Below are positions 31,727 to 38,626 of a stretch of 64,000 nucleotides of DNA, in pieces. The DNA lies in IMG/VR virus record IMGVR_UViG_3300038462_000040, positions 91,853 through 155,852 of that record; one strand, 5' to 3'. Every line of letters starts with the position of its first letter. Position 1 is the first letter of the stretch. Source of the DNA: a virus. The translations under genes and the position numbers were made by a program. A model generated the notes under the pieces. The model saw nothing but the letters and a program-made list of their open reading frames with translations, had not been told where the DNA came from and ran no database searches.

Positions 31727-33757
31727 ATGAGTTTAGAATGTTTAAATGATATAATTCCCAATAATTTGGCAATACACATTGATTTAACTAATATAAAATC
31801 ATGGAAAAATTGGAATACAGGATTAACTGCTTTCAGTTTAACCAAATGGAATGGTGCTGTTTCTGATAATATTAATTTAATTGATTTTGGTCTTACTTCT
31901 TTTGATAATGGTAGAACTAATATTATGTGGAGTGGAATTACACTTACACCAAAAGATACATTATTTTCTATGTATAGAGTTGGTTATAATATAGTTTATA
32001 ATCCTTTATCAGGAGAAACAAGTGGCGTTATAGCAATAACACAATTTCTTCCAATAACTGGTATTACAAGTGGTATAACAGGTAATTATTTCAAACTTAA
32101 TGGTGGATATTTACAAGGTTTTTTTAAATTAAATGATTATAAATATGAATTATTACCAGCACGATATAATAATGGTATAACTATTGAAAATTTATTGTAT
32201 TTGCAACCTGATTCACAAGGTATATTTTATATGATGGGTGCACGTGCAGAAGATAAATATAATCCATATTTTAGTGGTGAAACTATAACAGGAAAAACTT
32301 CATTTACAGGTGTAACAACAAGTTTTGAAAATTATTTGGATGCAATTATAGAAAAACAAATAATTAAAAAAGGTTTTAAAGTACCAGAAGATAATAAAGA
32401 AAATATATTTAATGAAGCTCCTGAAATTAATAATATTAAAAATAATGTAATTGCATTTGAAATAACACAAGATAAAAGATTAACTTATAAATATATTAAT
32501 ACAAATGGTAATATTATTACAAATCAATCTACACAAGTTTTAAGTGGAATTACTGGTTTAACTATAATTACAATTGTATTTACCCCTAATAATACAATTG
32601 ATGACCCAGATTTAATTGATTGTACAGAACAAAGATTAGGTAAATTAATTTTTTATGCTAATGGTCGTGCAGTTTGGATACTACATGATTTTCCTGAATT
32701 TTATTTTAAATCATTTTCTAATGATAAAGAAAAGCAATTAGGTGTACCATATTCTATAAGTTGGGGTGGTGGTAGTTTTGGTTTGAAACATTCATGGCAT
32801 TACGATTATCAAACTTATGTGATATATAGTGGTCAAAATACAAATTATATTAATAACAAATTTTTGGTAGAATCCAATCCTATTTCAACAGATTGTTATA
32901 CTGCACCAACAGGTGATACATATTTAGCAGGATTATCATTAAGTGCTGATAGTACAACATTTACATATATTGATAAATGTAATCCTAATGTAAAACATCC
33001 ATTAACAGTAATGCGCATACAATATACTGGTGGAACTGGAAATACATATTTTATAAAATTCAATCAACCGATTTCAGTATTATCAAATAGAGATTATATT
33101 ACTAATTTATCATTATTTAATAATAGTTTTTTTAGTGGTGGCAGTATTAATAAAATATCAGTAATAATGTATAGTGATAATGTTGATATTGATATTATTA
33201 ATAGTACTGAATATATATATCCATTAACTAATGAATATATATTAAGTCTTCAAAATCTTGGATTACATCCATTTATGGATAGATGTGAATATGAATATGA
33301 ATTGGATAAAGTAATGTATTATGGTATAAATGGAATTCCTGTTACTCCAGAAAACGCATTAACTGTCGGATTTGGTAATGAAAATCCTAATATTATATTA
33401 ACGGGAGAAAATGGCTGGTTACCAATAAAAACTACATTTAGAACAAAAGATAATTCAGGAAAAAATATTGTATATGTGGGAATATTAATCGAAACAGATG
33501 GATTATTCAATACTGGTGGCACATTATATATTAATAATTTTACATATACTGCTTCAGATATTTTAGTACAAGATGAAAGAAAAAATAATTTAACTATAGA
33601 ACAAAATTTTGATTCTGGATTTATTGGTGGAATTCAAAAACTTAGAATATATGATAAAGCGTTTACTTCACCAGAAGTACTTCATAATGCATTAATAGAA
33701 TCAAAAAAGAATCCAAGTATTGTTGTGAATAAGGGTGGTAGAATTATTTATCGTTAA
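31727..33757 (+). CDS. LamG-like tail or surface structural protein
   Basis: 676 aa from the ATG at 31727. The beginning (N-N-L-A-I-H-I-D-L-T-N-I-K-S-W) and end (G-F-I-G-G-I-Q-K-L-R-I-Y-D-K-A-F) have the strand pattern of concanavalin/LamG-like jelly rolls. Between them is Gly/Thr/Asn-rich beta sequence. Many phage fibre or decoration proteins look like this, and receptor or glycan binding is an inference. A small zinc-finger protein gene follows 2 bases later. Confidence 0.6.
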   Translation: MSLECLNDIIPNNLAIHIDLTNIKSWKNWNTGLTAFSLTKWNGAVSDNINLIDFGLTSFDNGRTNIMWSGITLTPKDTLFSMYRVGYNIVYNPLSGETSGVIAITQFLPITGITSGITGNYFKLNGGYLQGFFKLNDYKYELLPARYNNGITIENLLYLQPDSQGIFYMMGARAEDKYNPYFSGETITGKTSFTGVTTSFENYLDAIIEKQIIKKGFKVPEDNKENIFNEAPEINNIKNNVIAFEITQDKRLTYKYINTNGNIITNQSTQVLSGITGLTIITIVFTPNNTIDDPDLIDCTEQRLGKLIFYANGRAVWILHDFPEFYFKSFSNDKEKQLGVPYSISWGGGSFGLKHSWHYDYQTYVIYSGQNTNYINNKFLVESNPISTDCYTAPTGDTYLAGLSLSADSTTFTYIDKCNPNVKHPLTVMRIQYTGGTGNTYFIKFNQPISVLSNRDYITNLSLFNNSFFSGGSINKISVIMYSDNVDIDIINSTEYIYPLTNEYILSLQNLGLHPFMDRCEYEYELDKVMYYGINGIPVTPENALTVGFGNENPNIILTGENGWLPIKTTFRTKDNSGKNIVYVGILIETDGLFNTGGTLYINNFTYTASDILVQDERKNNLTIEQNFDSGFIGGIQKLRIYDKAFTSPEVLHNALIESKKNPSIVVNKGGRIIYR

Positions 33758-33759
33758 AT

Positions 33760-33966
33760 ATGAGTAAATTATCAGAAATTTATACTGGGTGGAAAAATTT
33801 CACTTTTCCAAATCTTAAAACAGAAGAATTAGCAAAAAAAAGAATTGAAATTTGTGTTAACAATTGTGATAAATTAAATAAAAGAAATTTCTGTAAACTT
33901 TGTGGCTGTTATATGCCCGCAAAAGTAAGAAGTCCTAAATCGCATTGTTTTTTAAAAAAATGGTAA
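33760..33966 (+). CDS. Small zinc-ribbon protein (DUF6171-like)
   Basis: 68 aa. Cysteines at C-V-N-N-C, then N-F-C-K-L-C-G-C-Y-M-P-A-K and a final S-H-C-F-L-K-K-W form a treble cluster typical of the small phage family with 'C-x2-C-G-C-(F/Y)-(M/I)-x-(A)-K'. Role unknown. It is directly downstream of the LamG-like gene and abuts a minus-strand small gene. Confidence 0.65.
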   Translation: MSKLSEIYTGWKNFTFPNLKTEELAKKRIEICVNNCDKLNKRNFCKLCGCYMPAKVRSPKSHCFLKKW

Positions 33967-34107
33967 TTAAATAGTATTTGTTGTAACTACATATGAATCA
34001 TCTAATTCTAATACATTGTTTTTTGATAATTCATTAAGTAACTCATTTTTTCTTTTATCAATTAATTCATTAACTTTATTTAATATTTTTTTTCTCTCAT
34101 TTGTCAT
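33967..34107 (-). CDS. 46-aa hypothetical protein
   Basis: Starts M-T-N-E-R-K-K-I-L-N-K-V-N-E-L-I-D and is helical and charged. It begins 2 bases after the stop of the 204-aa gene on the same strand and ends exactly where the convergent zinc-ribbon gene ends. Conserved-looking frame, unknown function. Confidence 0.5.
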   Translation of the reverse strand: MTNERKKILNKVNELIDKRKNELLNELSKNNVLELDDSYVVTTNTI

Positions 34108-34109
34108 GA

Positions 34110-34724
34110 TTAGCAATAAGGAATATTTTGAATCTTATCATTCATTTCTCTTGTACGGATATCCAATTTAGTTTCTGTTCCAATAAAGTCTGCAGTATAT
34201 TCCCTAATAAATAACATTTGTATTTTTTGTGGTGCTTTTTTGAATGCAATAAATTCTATTTCATCACCGTCTTCAGTAGATAATGTAACATTTATATCAT
34301 TCCAATTTAATGAGTTAAACCATGATTCACCATATGGTGCAACATCATTACCACCCTTATCATAAAAACCATCTTTACTAATTGAAATATTATCGCTATC
34401 GAAATTTAAATAAAATATAATTGGTTTTTTTTGTAGGTCATAAGTATATTGAATTTTCAAGTAATATTCAATTGTAAGTTTATTTGCATCATCTAAATCC
34501 TCGTCCCAATTTCCACCAATACGAGCATCAGCAACTTCTACAATTTTTATTTTATTTTTTTTACTTAAAAGTGAATCACAAATAAATTGTTTTTGCATAT
34601 CTTCATTTTTTAGCAAAGTAATGTCTTCCTGTCCTTTAAGATGTTCATCATTACCTAAAAAATCGAATTCTGTAATTACTTCATTAATTATTTTTATGAT
34701 TTTTTTATTCTTCATCAAAATCAT
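34110..34724 (-). CDS. Hypothetical packaged protein candidate
   Basis: 204 aa. Residues 4-20 (M-K-N-K-K-I-I-K-I-I-N-E-V-I-T-E-F) resemble a second type of amphipathic N-terminal tag here (compare the starts at 43958 and 46109). The body is mixed beta with E-V-A-D-A-R-I-G-G-N-W-D-E near residue 62 and a C-terminal D-I-R-T-R-E-M. A GTATTTATA box lies 6 bases upstream. The overall layout is like the 148-aa protein at 43512, so the two may be distant paralogues. Confidence 0.6.
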   Translation of the reverse strand: MILMKNKKIIKIINEVITEFDFLGNDEHLKGQEDITLLKNEDMQKQFICDSLLSKKNKIKIVEVADARIGGNWDEDLDDANKLTIEYYLKIQYTYDLQKKPIIFYLNFDSDNISISKDGFYDKGGNDVAPYGESWFNSLNWNDINVTLSTEDGDEIEFIAFKKAPQKIQMLFIREYTADFIGTETKLDIRTREMNDKIQNIPYC

Positions 34725-34729
34725 TTTTT

Positions 34730-34738
34730 TATAAATAC
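34730..34738 (-). promoter_or_regulatory. GTATTTATA promoter-like motif
   Basis: Minus-strand copy immediately upstream of the 204-aa gene. Confidence 0.55.
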
Positions 34739-34802
34739 TAAATATATTATTTAAAAGTTGATGAATATCATCAAAAATATTGAAATTATATTTACAATCT
34801 AT

Positions 34803-34966
34803 GTATTTATGAACAGAGAATCATTGCTTAATTAGTAATTAAGTTAGCTCTGAGAACAGGAATGATTTTTAAAAATTTATTGCCAGAAAGTGGTTATGTA
34901 AATTTTTAAGACTTGACTAAGAATTTTAAAAGTAATTGCATCACAATAAAAGTGATGCAATTTTTT
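34803..34966 (+). ncRNA. Candidate small structured RNA with own promoter and terminator
   Basis: A GTATTTATG box starts a 160-base unit without an ORF, ending in a strong intrinsic terminator. CAGAG (34814-34818) can pair with CTCTG, enclosing a perfect hairpin CTTAATT-AGT-AATTAAG. AATCATT in the loop side can also pair with AATGATT downstream, giving a possible pseudoknot. The stretch 34725-35057 holds only this unit and the promoter of the next leader. Confidence 0.5.
34936..34966 (+). terminator. Intrinsic terminator
   Basis: Nine-bp stem TTGCATCAC/GTGATGCAA, 7-base loop, then T6. Confidence 0.9.
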
Positions 34967-34990
34967 ATAAAAATATTTTTCAATTTTTAT

Positions 34991-35020
34991 TTGTATTTAT
35001 AATTTTATTGCATATATTTG
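34991..35020 (+). promoter_or_regulatory. Promoter of leader A (TTG-N19-TATATTTG)
   Basis: TTG at 34991 and TATATTTG at 35013-35020 are separated by 19 bases, the Bacteroidota -33/-7 spacing. A GTATTTATA box (34993-35001) overlaps it. The leader ATG follows 37 bases later. Confidence 0.65.
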
Positions 35021-35057
35021 TAGTCATTTTGTTATTCATATTATGGATTTTTAGATT

Positions 35058-35132
35058 ATGAAAAATTTAATACATATTCAACCCCAACCACAGCAACATC
35101 CACAGATGTCTGAATGGGGAAATTATGCTTAA
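35058..35132 (+). CDS. Leader peptide A (Gln/Pro/His-rich), tRNA-array attenuator
   Basis: 24 codons. Residues 6-16 read H-I-Q-P-Q-P-Q-Q-H-P-Q: ten of eleven are Gln, Pro or His. The next three tRNAs downstream are exactly Pro(TGG), His(GTG) and Gln(TTG). The codons include CAA, CAG, CCC, CCA and CAT. The ORF ends just before the competing hairpin. By analogy with amino-acid-operon attenuators, ribosome stalling at these codons would favour read-through into the tRNAs. The peptide itself probably has no other function. Confidence 0.8.
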   Translation: MKNLIHIQPQPQQHPQMSEWGNYA

Positions 35133-35191
35133 ATTTTTCGAAAGAAGTTTTAGGTTAATGTTGACCCCATTCGTAAGAGTGGGGTTTTTTT
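35112..35191 (+). promoter_or_regulatory. Attenuator A (antiterminator/terminator switch)
   Basis: Segment 1 GAATGGGG (35112-35119, in the leader ORF) is complementary over 8 bp to segment 2 CCCCATTC (35165-35172). Segment 2 also forms the terminator stem ACCCCA/TGGGGT (35164-35169 with 35180-35185), followed by T7. The two pairings exclude each other. Confidence 0.8.
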
Positions 35192-35202
35192 ATTATATAT
35201 AT

Positions 35203-35287
35203 CGGGGTGTAGGTCTGTAGTTGGTAGCAGTCCTGCCTTGGAAGCAGGTGGAGAAATCCCTCGCACGTTCGAACCGTGTCACCCCGA
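35203..35287 (+). tRNA. tRNA-Pro(TGG)
   Basis: Acceptor CGGGGTG/CACCCCG with the Pro-type C1-G72 pair and A73. Anticodon arm CCTGC-CTTGGAA-GCAGG. T-loop TTCGAAC. The variable region is about 14 nt, unusually long for tRNA-Pro. First tRNA of array A. No CCA encoded. Confidence 0.92.
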
Positions 35288-35325
35288 AGTGATTGATGTT
35301 AAATTACTTGCACGTAGTAATCACT
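35288..35325 (+). repeat. Inverted repeat after tRNA-Pro
   Basis: AGTGATT (35288-35294) and AATCACT (35319-35325) can form a hairpin directly after the tRNA, with an inner TTACT/AGTAA extension. It may be a processing or stability element. Confidence 0.5.
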
Positions 35326-35359
35326 GCATAACCAAAAGGTTAACTAAAAATTTAGCAAA

Positions 35360-35369
35360 GTTCTTTGAA
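35360..35369 (+). promoter_or_regulatory. boxA-like element GTTCTTTGAA
   Basis: Resembles the boxA antitermination sequence of rRNA operons. Located 29 bases before tRNA-His. Similar elements precede other RNA genes here. Confidence 0.45.
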
Positions 35370-35397
35370 ATACCTAATAATAATATATAATTTATAT

Positions 35398-35469
35398 GGG
35401 ATGATTGGTGTAGCGGTAGCATGCCAGATTGTGGTTCTGTCGGGGAGGTTTCAAATACCTCATCACCCC
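35398..35469 (+). tRNA. tRNA-His(GTG)
   Basis: G-1 with C73, as in tRNA-His. Anticodon loop TTGTGGT, T-arm GAGGT-TTCAAAT-ACCTC. The acceptor has one A-C mismatch at 3:70. Array A. Confidence 0.88.
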
Positions 35470-35528
35470 CAAATTCTCTAGTGATGTAATTAATATATTG
35501 CTGGTTTGAATATATTGAAACAATAAAT

Positions 35529-35615
35529 TGTTCTGTGATGAAATTGGCTAAACATGTCAGACTTTGACTCTGATGCTCTTTAGTGAGTTTGTAAGTTCGA
35601 ATCTTACCAGAACAG
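35529..35615 (+). tRNA. tRNA-Gln(TTG) with long variable arm
   Basis: Acceptor TGTTCTG/CAGAACA with G73 (U1-A72 and G73 are Gln features). Anticodon arm TCAGA-CTTTGAC-TCTGA. A variable region of about 17 nt is atypical for Gln. Third tRNA of array A. Confidence 0.87.
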
Positions 35616-35664
35616 CAATATTAATTTTTTTAATTATCTTTGTTAAAATTTTAAATTAATTATT

Positions 35665-36618
35665 ATGTCATATAATTTATTTCTTGATGACTTCCGCAGT
35701 CCTATCGATTCTTTTTATTATTTAGGGAATCCAATATATAATATTCTTGATTGGAAAATTGTACGAAATTATGATGAATTTGTGAAAACGATTCAAGAAA
35801 ATGGTATTCCAGAAACTATTAGTTTTGACCATGATTTGGAAAATTCTGAAGAGTGGATGGATATTATTGGATATGAAGGAATTTACATGGTTTCAAATTT
35901 TGGTCGTATTTTAAGAACAAAAAAATCAAAAGGTACAACAGGTAATAATATTTTAACTCCATTAAAAAACATATCTGGATTATATGTAACATTATATAAT
36001 TGCGGTAAAAATATACACAAAAAAATTCATAGATTAGTTTTAGAATCATTTATGGGTATTAATAATGAAAAATCACAAGTTAATCATATTGATGGAAATA
36101 GATGGAATAATCATATTAATAATTTAGAGTGGTGTACATCATCTGAAAATATATGGCATTCACATAATGTATTATATAGAGATTTTTCTGCATATGGTGA
36201 AAACCATAAAAATAGTATGACAGTATCTCAATATGATATAAATAATAATCTAATTAATATTTATGGTTCAGTTAATGAAGCAGGAAGGCAATTAAATATT
36301 AGTTTTTCGAACATTGCAAAATGTGCTAGAGGTGAAAGAAAAATTGCTGGTGGATTTATTTGGAAATATGAAAATCTCAAAGTAACAATAAATACAAAAA
36401 TTTCACACATTGAATATAAAGATTATGCTAAGAATTTCTTTATACCTAAATATGAAGAAAAAACTGGTTATCATTGTGCTAAATGGTTAATAGATTATTG
36501 CATTGACAATAAATTAGAATTACCAAAAACAATTTTAATACACTCAATGAATCCAGTTGGAAGTCGAAATATTAAATCATTATTTGATAGTTATTTCAAA
36601 TCACTTAATTTATCTTAA
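35665..36618 (+). CDS. cREC (cyclic-phosphate processing receiver-like) protein with in-frame HNH endonuclease insertion
   Basis: 317 aa. Residues 1-59 (Y-N-L-F-L-D-D-F-R-S-P ... T-I-S-F-D-H-D-L-E) and about 245-317 (E-K-T-G-Y-H-C-A-K-W-L-I-D-Y-C ... I-H-S-M-N-P-V-G-S-R-N-I) together form a phage cREC-type receiver domain. Between them, residues about 60-240 are a complete NUMOD4-HNH-NUMOD1 endonuclease: E-W-M-D-I-I-G-Y-E-G-I-Y-M-V-S-N, then V-N-H-I-D-G-N-R-W-N-N, then V-S-Q-Y-D-I-N. There are no intein blocks. The endonuclease therefore interrupts the host domain in frame. Confidence 0.8.
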   Translation: MSYNLFLDDFRSPIDSFYYLGNPIYNILDWKIVRNYDEFVKTIQENGIPETISFDHDLENSEEWMDIIGYEGIYMVSNFGRILRTKKSKGTTGNNILTPLKNISGLYVTLYNCGKNIHKKIHRLVLESFMGINNEKSQVNHIDGNRWNNHINNLEWCTSSENIWHSHNVLYRDFSAYGENHKNSMTVSQYDINNNLINIYGSVNEAGRQLNISFSNIAKCARGERKIAGGFIWKYENLKVTINTKISHIEYKDYAKNFFIPKYEEKTGYHCAKWLIDYCIDNKLELPKTILIHSMNPVGSRNIKSLFDSYFKSLNLS

Positions 36619-36621
36619 TTT

Positions 36622-37038
36622 TTATTTAACCCAAAATTTTCCTAATAATGTAATAATTGTGATTAGTATTGATATTCCCGCAACAATGTATGCAATCATA
36701 GCATTTCCACCTGCTTTTATATTTTCAGATTTTTCGACTTTAATTGTAAGTGCATCAATTTTATCATTAGCATTTTTTAACAATACTTCTGTCTCAATAC
36801 GTGGCATTAATGTTCTCGACTGGTCACCAAGTTGTGCACGAAATTCATTAACACATTCAAAACGTTTTTCTGTTGCAACCTCTGCCTTATTAACAGCTAA
36901 TTCCATTGCTTGATACCTTTGAGTTACACGTTCGTCTCTTTCAGCAAGCAATATTTTATAATGTTCATATTGATTTTTTAATACAACATCATAATGCTCT
37001 TTAAGAGCTTCAAGCGTCCAAATTGTGTTATTTTCCAT
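36622..37038 (-). CDS. Coiled-coil protein with C-terminal membrane span
   Basis: 138 aa. A long charged helix (about residues 8-105) leads to one hydrophobic segment (A-M-I-A-Y-I-V-A-G-I-S-I-L-I-T-I-I-T-L-L, about 112-131) and a short basic tail. Tail-anchored topology. No family named. A GTATTTATT box lies about 40 bases upstream. It converges with the cREC/HNH gene 3 bases away. Confidence 0.65.
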   Translation of the reverse strand: MENNTIWTLEALKEHYDVVLKNQYEHYKILLAERDERVTQRYQAMELAVNKAEVATEKRFECVNEFRAQLGDQSRTLMPRIETEVLLKNANDKIDALTIKVEKSENIKAGGNAMIAYIVAGISILITIITLLGKFWVK

Positions 37039-37078
37039 TAATTTATTAGTGTTAGATATTTATTAGCCATTTAATGTT

Positions 37079-37087
37079 AATAAATAC
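37079..37087 (-). promoter_or_regulatory. GTATTTATT promoter-like motif
   Basis: Minus-strand variant of the recurrent box, upstream of the tail-anchored protein gene. Confidence 0.45.
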
Positions 37088-37136
37088 TTTTTAGAACGTC
37101 TAAAAATATTGTATATAAAAAATAATTTAAAAAAAG

Positions 37137-37167
37137 TTTGTATATATTGTAACATTTTATATCTTTG
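37137..37167 (+). promoter_or_regulatory. Promoter of leader B (TTTG-N19-TATCTTTG)
   Basis: Perfect Bacteroidota-type -33/-7 pair with 19-base spacing. The 45 bases 37136-37180 are identical to 55343-55387 upstream of leader D. Confidence 0.85.
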
Positions 37168-37207
37168 CAACGTATTTAGAATAAAAGAAACTATTTTTAA
37201 TTTTAAA

Positions 37208-37300
37208 ATGATGAAAAAAGTACTCGACATATTGGTATCAGAGATGGCAGTTGTCCTATTATGGGCAGATGCAGAAGATACATTATATTCAGTCGGGTAA
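37208..37300 (+). CDS. Leader peptide B (Val/Leu/Asp/Glu/Ala/Trp), tRNA-array attenuator
   Basis: 30 codons, from MMKKVLDILVSEMAVVLLWA to the end A-D-A-E-D-T-L-Y-S-V-G. Val (5), Leu (5), Asp (3), Ala (3), Glu (2), Trp (1) and Met (3) make 22 of 30. The tRNAs that follow are Asp, Glu(TTC), Glu(CTC), Val, Leu(AAG), Leu(TAG), Ala, Leu(TAA), Trp, then Leu, Leu(CAA), Met. Leu codons include CTC, TTG, CTA and TTA, and Glu codons GAG and GAA, matching the isoacceptors. No Pro, His, Gln, Cys, Asn, Phe or Arg is present. Confidence 0.82.
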   Translation: MMKKVLDILVSEMAVVLLWADAEDTLYSVG

Positions 37301-37373
37301 TATTTATTACAAATAACACCTCCTTTCTTAAATGAAAAATCCCGACTGCTAAAATGGTCGGGATTTTTTTTTA
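37290..37373 (+). promoter_or_regulatory. Attenuator B
   Basis: CAGTCGGG (37290-37297, last leader codons) is complementary to CCCGACTG (37341-37348). The latter also forms the 9-bp terminator stem AATCCCGAC/GTCGGGATT (37338-37346 with 37357-37365), followed by a T9-type run. Confidence 0.85.
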
Positions 37374-37408
37374 GAATTTGTAACAAATAAAATTTTTCTT
37401 TGTATACT

Positions 37409-37427
37409 GTTCTTTGACATGTTGGAA
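37409..37427 (+). promoter_or_regulatory. boxA-like 19-bp repeat before tRNA-Asp
   Basis: GTTCTTTGACATGTTGGAA is identical to 55776-55794 before tRNA-Cys, and both lie 4-5 bases from a tRNA start. Similar to rRNA-operon boxA. Confidence 0.6.
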
Positions 37428-37431
37428 ATTC

Positions 37432-37501
37432 GTTCTCGTAGTATAATGGTTAGTATGTATCACTGTCTATGATAAGGAGGGGTTCGAATCCCACGGGGAC
37501 G
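37432..37501 (+). tRNA. tRNA-Asp(GTC)
   Basis: Acceptor GTTCTCG/CGGGGAC with G73. Anticodon arm TATCA-CTGTCTA-TGATA. The T-stem is imperfect (GGGG TTCGAAT CCCA). First tRNA of array B. Confidence 0.85.
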
Positions 37502-37572
37502 GCAATGATTATTAATGTGTTATAATAATTATCTGTTATATTAAATTATATTAAAAATGAAATAATTAATTT

Positions 37573-37656
37573 GCTGCATTATACAAGTGGTTAAAGTGGC
37601 TTGCCCTTCAAGCAAGTGCCGAAAGGCTTCGCAGGATTCGAATTCCTCATGCAGTA
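37573..37656 (+). tRNA. tRNA-Glu(TTC) with C33 and long variable arm
   Basis: Acceptor GCTGCAT/ATGCAGT. Anticodon arm CTTGC-CCTTCAA-GCAAG places C at position 33. The variable arm TGCC-GAAA-GGC forms a stem, unusual for Glu. Identity could be debated because of C33. Array B. Confidence 0.8.
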
Positions 37657-37683
37657 CTGAAATATAAATTTAAAATTTAAATT

Positions 37684-38073
37684 ATGAAAAATTTGTATAT
37701 TAATGCAACTCACAGTACACCCGCAGTTTTTTTTAATATTAATAAAGGTATTCTTACAATAACAGGAAAATCATTTCCTGAGAATTCCTCAATGTTTTTT
37801 GATGATATTGATAAAGCATTAGATGAATTTATTAAAGAACATTCTAATGTTGATTTAACAATTACTTGTGAATTTGAATATATTAATTCATTATCAAATA
37901 AAGCAGTTTTTAATATATTAGAAAAAGCAGCAAAATCTCTTAATAATGTTATAGTTGTTTGGAAATATGAAGAAAACGATGAAGATATGAAAGAGCAGGG
38001 AGAATTTTTTGAAACATCTTTTAAAACTAAAATTCATTTTCATTATAAACATTTTTTAATACAACCAGAATGA
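37684..38073 (+). CDS. DUF1987 / SiaC-like protein
   Basis: 129 aa. I-N-A-T-H-S-T-P-A-V-F-F-N at the start, G-K-S-F-P-E-N-S-S-M-F-F (about 34-45), F-E-Y-I-N-S-L-S-N-K-A (about 68-78) and V-V-W-K-Y-E-E-N-D-E-D-M-K-E-Q-G (near 95-110) follow the DUF1987 pattern of the SiaC family. SiaC proteins are small phospho-switch partners in bacterial signalling. A phage copy could titrate or mimic a host regulator, which is inference. It lies alone between tRNAs of array B. Confidence 0.75.
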   Translation: MKNLYINATHSTPAVFFNINKGILTITGKSFPENSSMFFDDIDKALDEFIKEHSNVDLTITCEFEYINSLSNKAVFNILEKAAKSLNNVIVVWKYEENDEDMKEQGEFFETSFKTKIHFHYKHFLIQPE

Positions 38074-38078
38074 TAAAT

Positions 38079-38151
38079 GCTCGGTTCGTCTAATGGTTAG
38101 GACAAAAGATTCTCATTCTTTTAAATATGTTTTCGATTAACATACCGAGTA
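38079..38151 (+). tRNA. tRNA-Glu(CTC)
   Basis: Acceptor GCTCGGT/ACCGAGT, anticodon arm AAAGA-TTCTCAT-TCTTT, T-arm ATGTT-TTCGATT-AACAT. Array B; starts 5 bases after the SiaC-like stop. Confidence 0.9.
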
Positions 38152-38229
38152 CAGAAATAAATATGATGTTGGAAATACTAACATTATCATATAAAATTTG
38201 ATTTAATGCTGGCTTTTATCAACAAATAT

Positions 38230-38304
38230 ATTCCCTTAACTCAGATGGGTCAGAGTGTTTGCCTTACAAGCAAAATGTCGTAGGTTCGAAGCCTACAGGG
38301 AATA
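38230..38304 (+). tRNA. tRNA-Val(TAC)
   Basis: Acceptor ATTCCCT/AGGGAAT with A73, anticodon arm TTTGC-CTTACAA-GCAAA, T-arm GTAGG-TTCGAAG-CCTAC. Array B. Confidence 0.92.
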
Positions 38305-38389
38305 CAAAAGATTGTAGTGCCAAATACAATCATAATATCGCCTTAATTACCGATATTTAATATTTATCGGTTAAAAAGGTGATACCTTT

Positions 38390-38477
38390 CTCTCAGTGTT
38401 GTAACTGGTAGCCAAGCTGGTTTAAGAAACCAGTGCGAAATAATAGTAGCGTGTCGGTTCGAGTCCGACTTGAGAGA
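38390..38477 (+). tRNA. tRNA-Leu(AAG)
   Basis: Acceptor CTCTCAG/TTGAGAG, anticodon arm CTGGT-TTAAGAA-ACCAG, long type II variable arm, T-arm GTCGG-TTCGAGT-CCGAC. AAG (read as I34) is rare among bacterial Leu tRNAs. Array B. Confidence 0.9.
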
Positions 38478-38485
38478 CAATAAAC

Positions 38486-38560
38486 GTGAATGTAGCCAAA
38501 TGGTTAATAGGCAATCGATTTAGACTCGAAAATTTGCTGGTTCGACTCCAGTCATTCACA
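38486..38560 (+). tRNA. tRNA-Leu(TAG), short variable loop
   Basis: Acceptor GTGAATG/CATTCAC, anticodon loop TTTAGAC on a 4-bp stem TCGA/TCGA, T-arm GCTGG-TTCGACT-CCAGT. The variable loop is short, unusual for Leu. Array B. Confidence 0.85.
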
Positions 38561-38604
38561 CAAAGATATTTTTTAAAAAACAATAATCTTTCCTAATATT
38601 TCAT

Positions 38605-38613
38605 GTATTTATA
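38605..38613 (+). promoter_or_regulatory. GTATTTATA promoter-like motif
   Basis: Plus-strand copy 13 bases before the HNH gene ATG at 38627. Confidence 0.6.
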
Positions 38614-38626
38614 TTAAATATAATAT

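Noticed and set aside
35470-35528. Possible extra tRNA between His and Gln
   Set aside because: No acceptor pair or T-loop could be fitted.
37063-37386. Minus-strand 107-codon ORF
   Set aside because: Covers the leader B cassette in antisense; the plus strand has promoter, leader and terminator.
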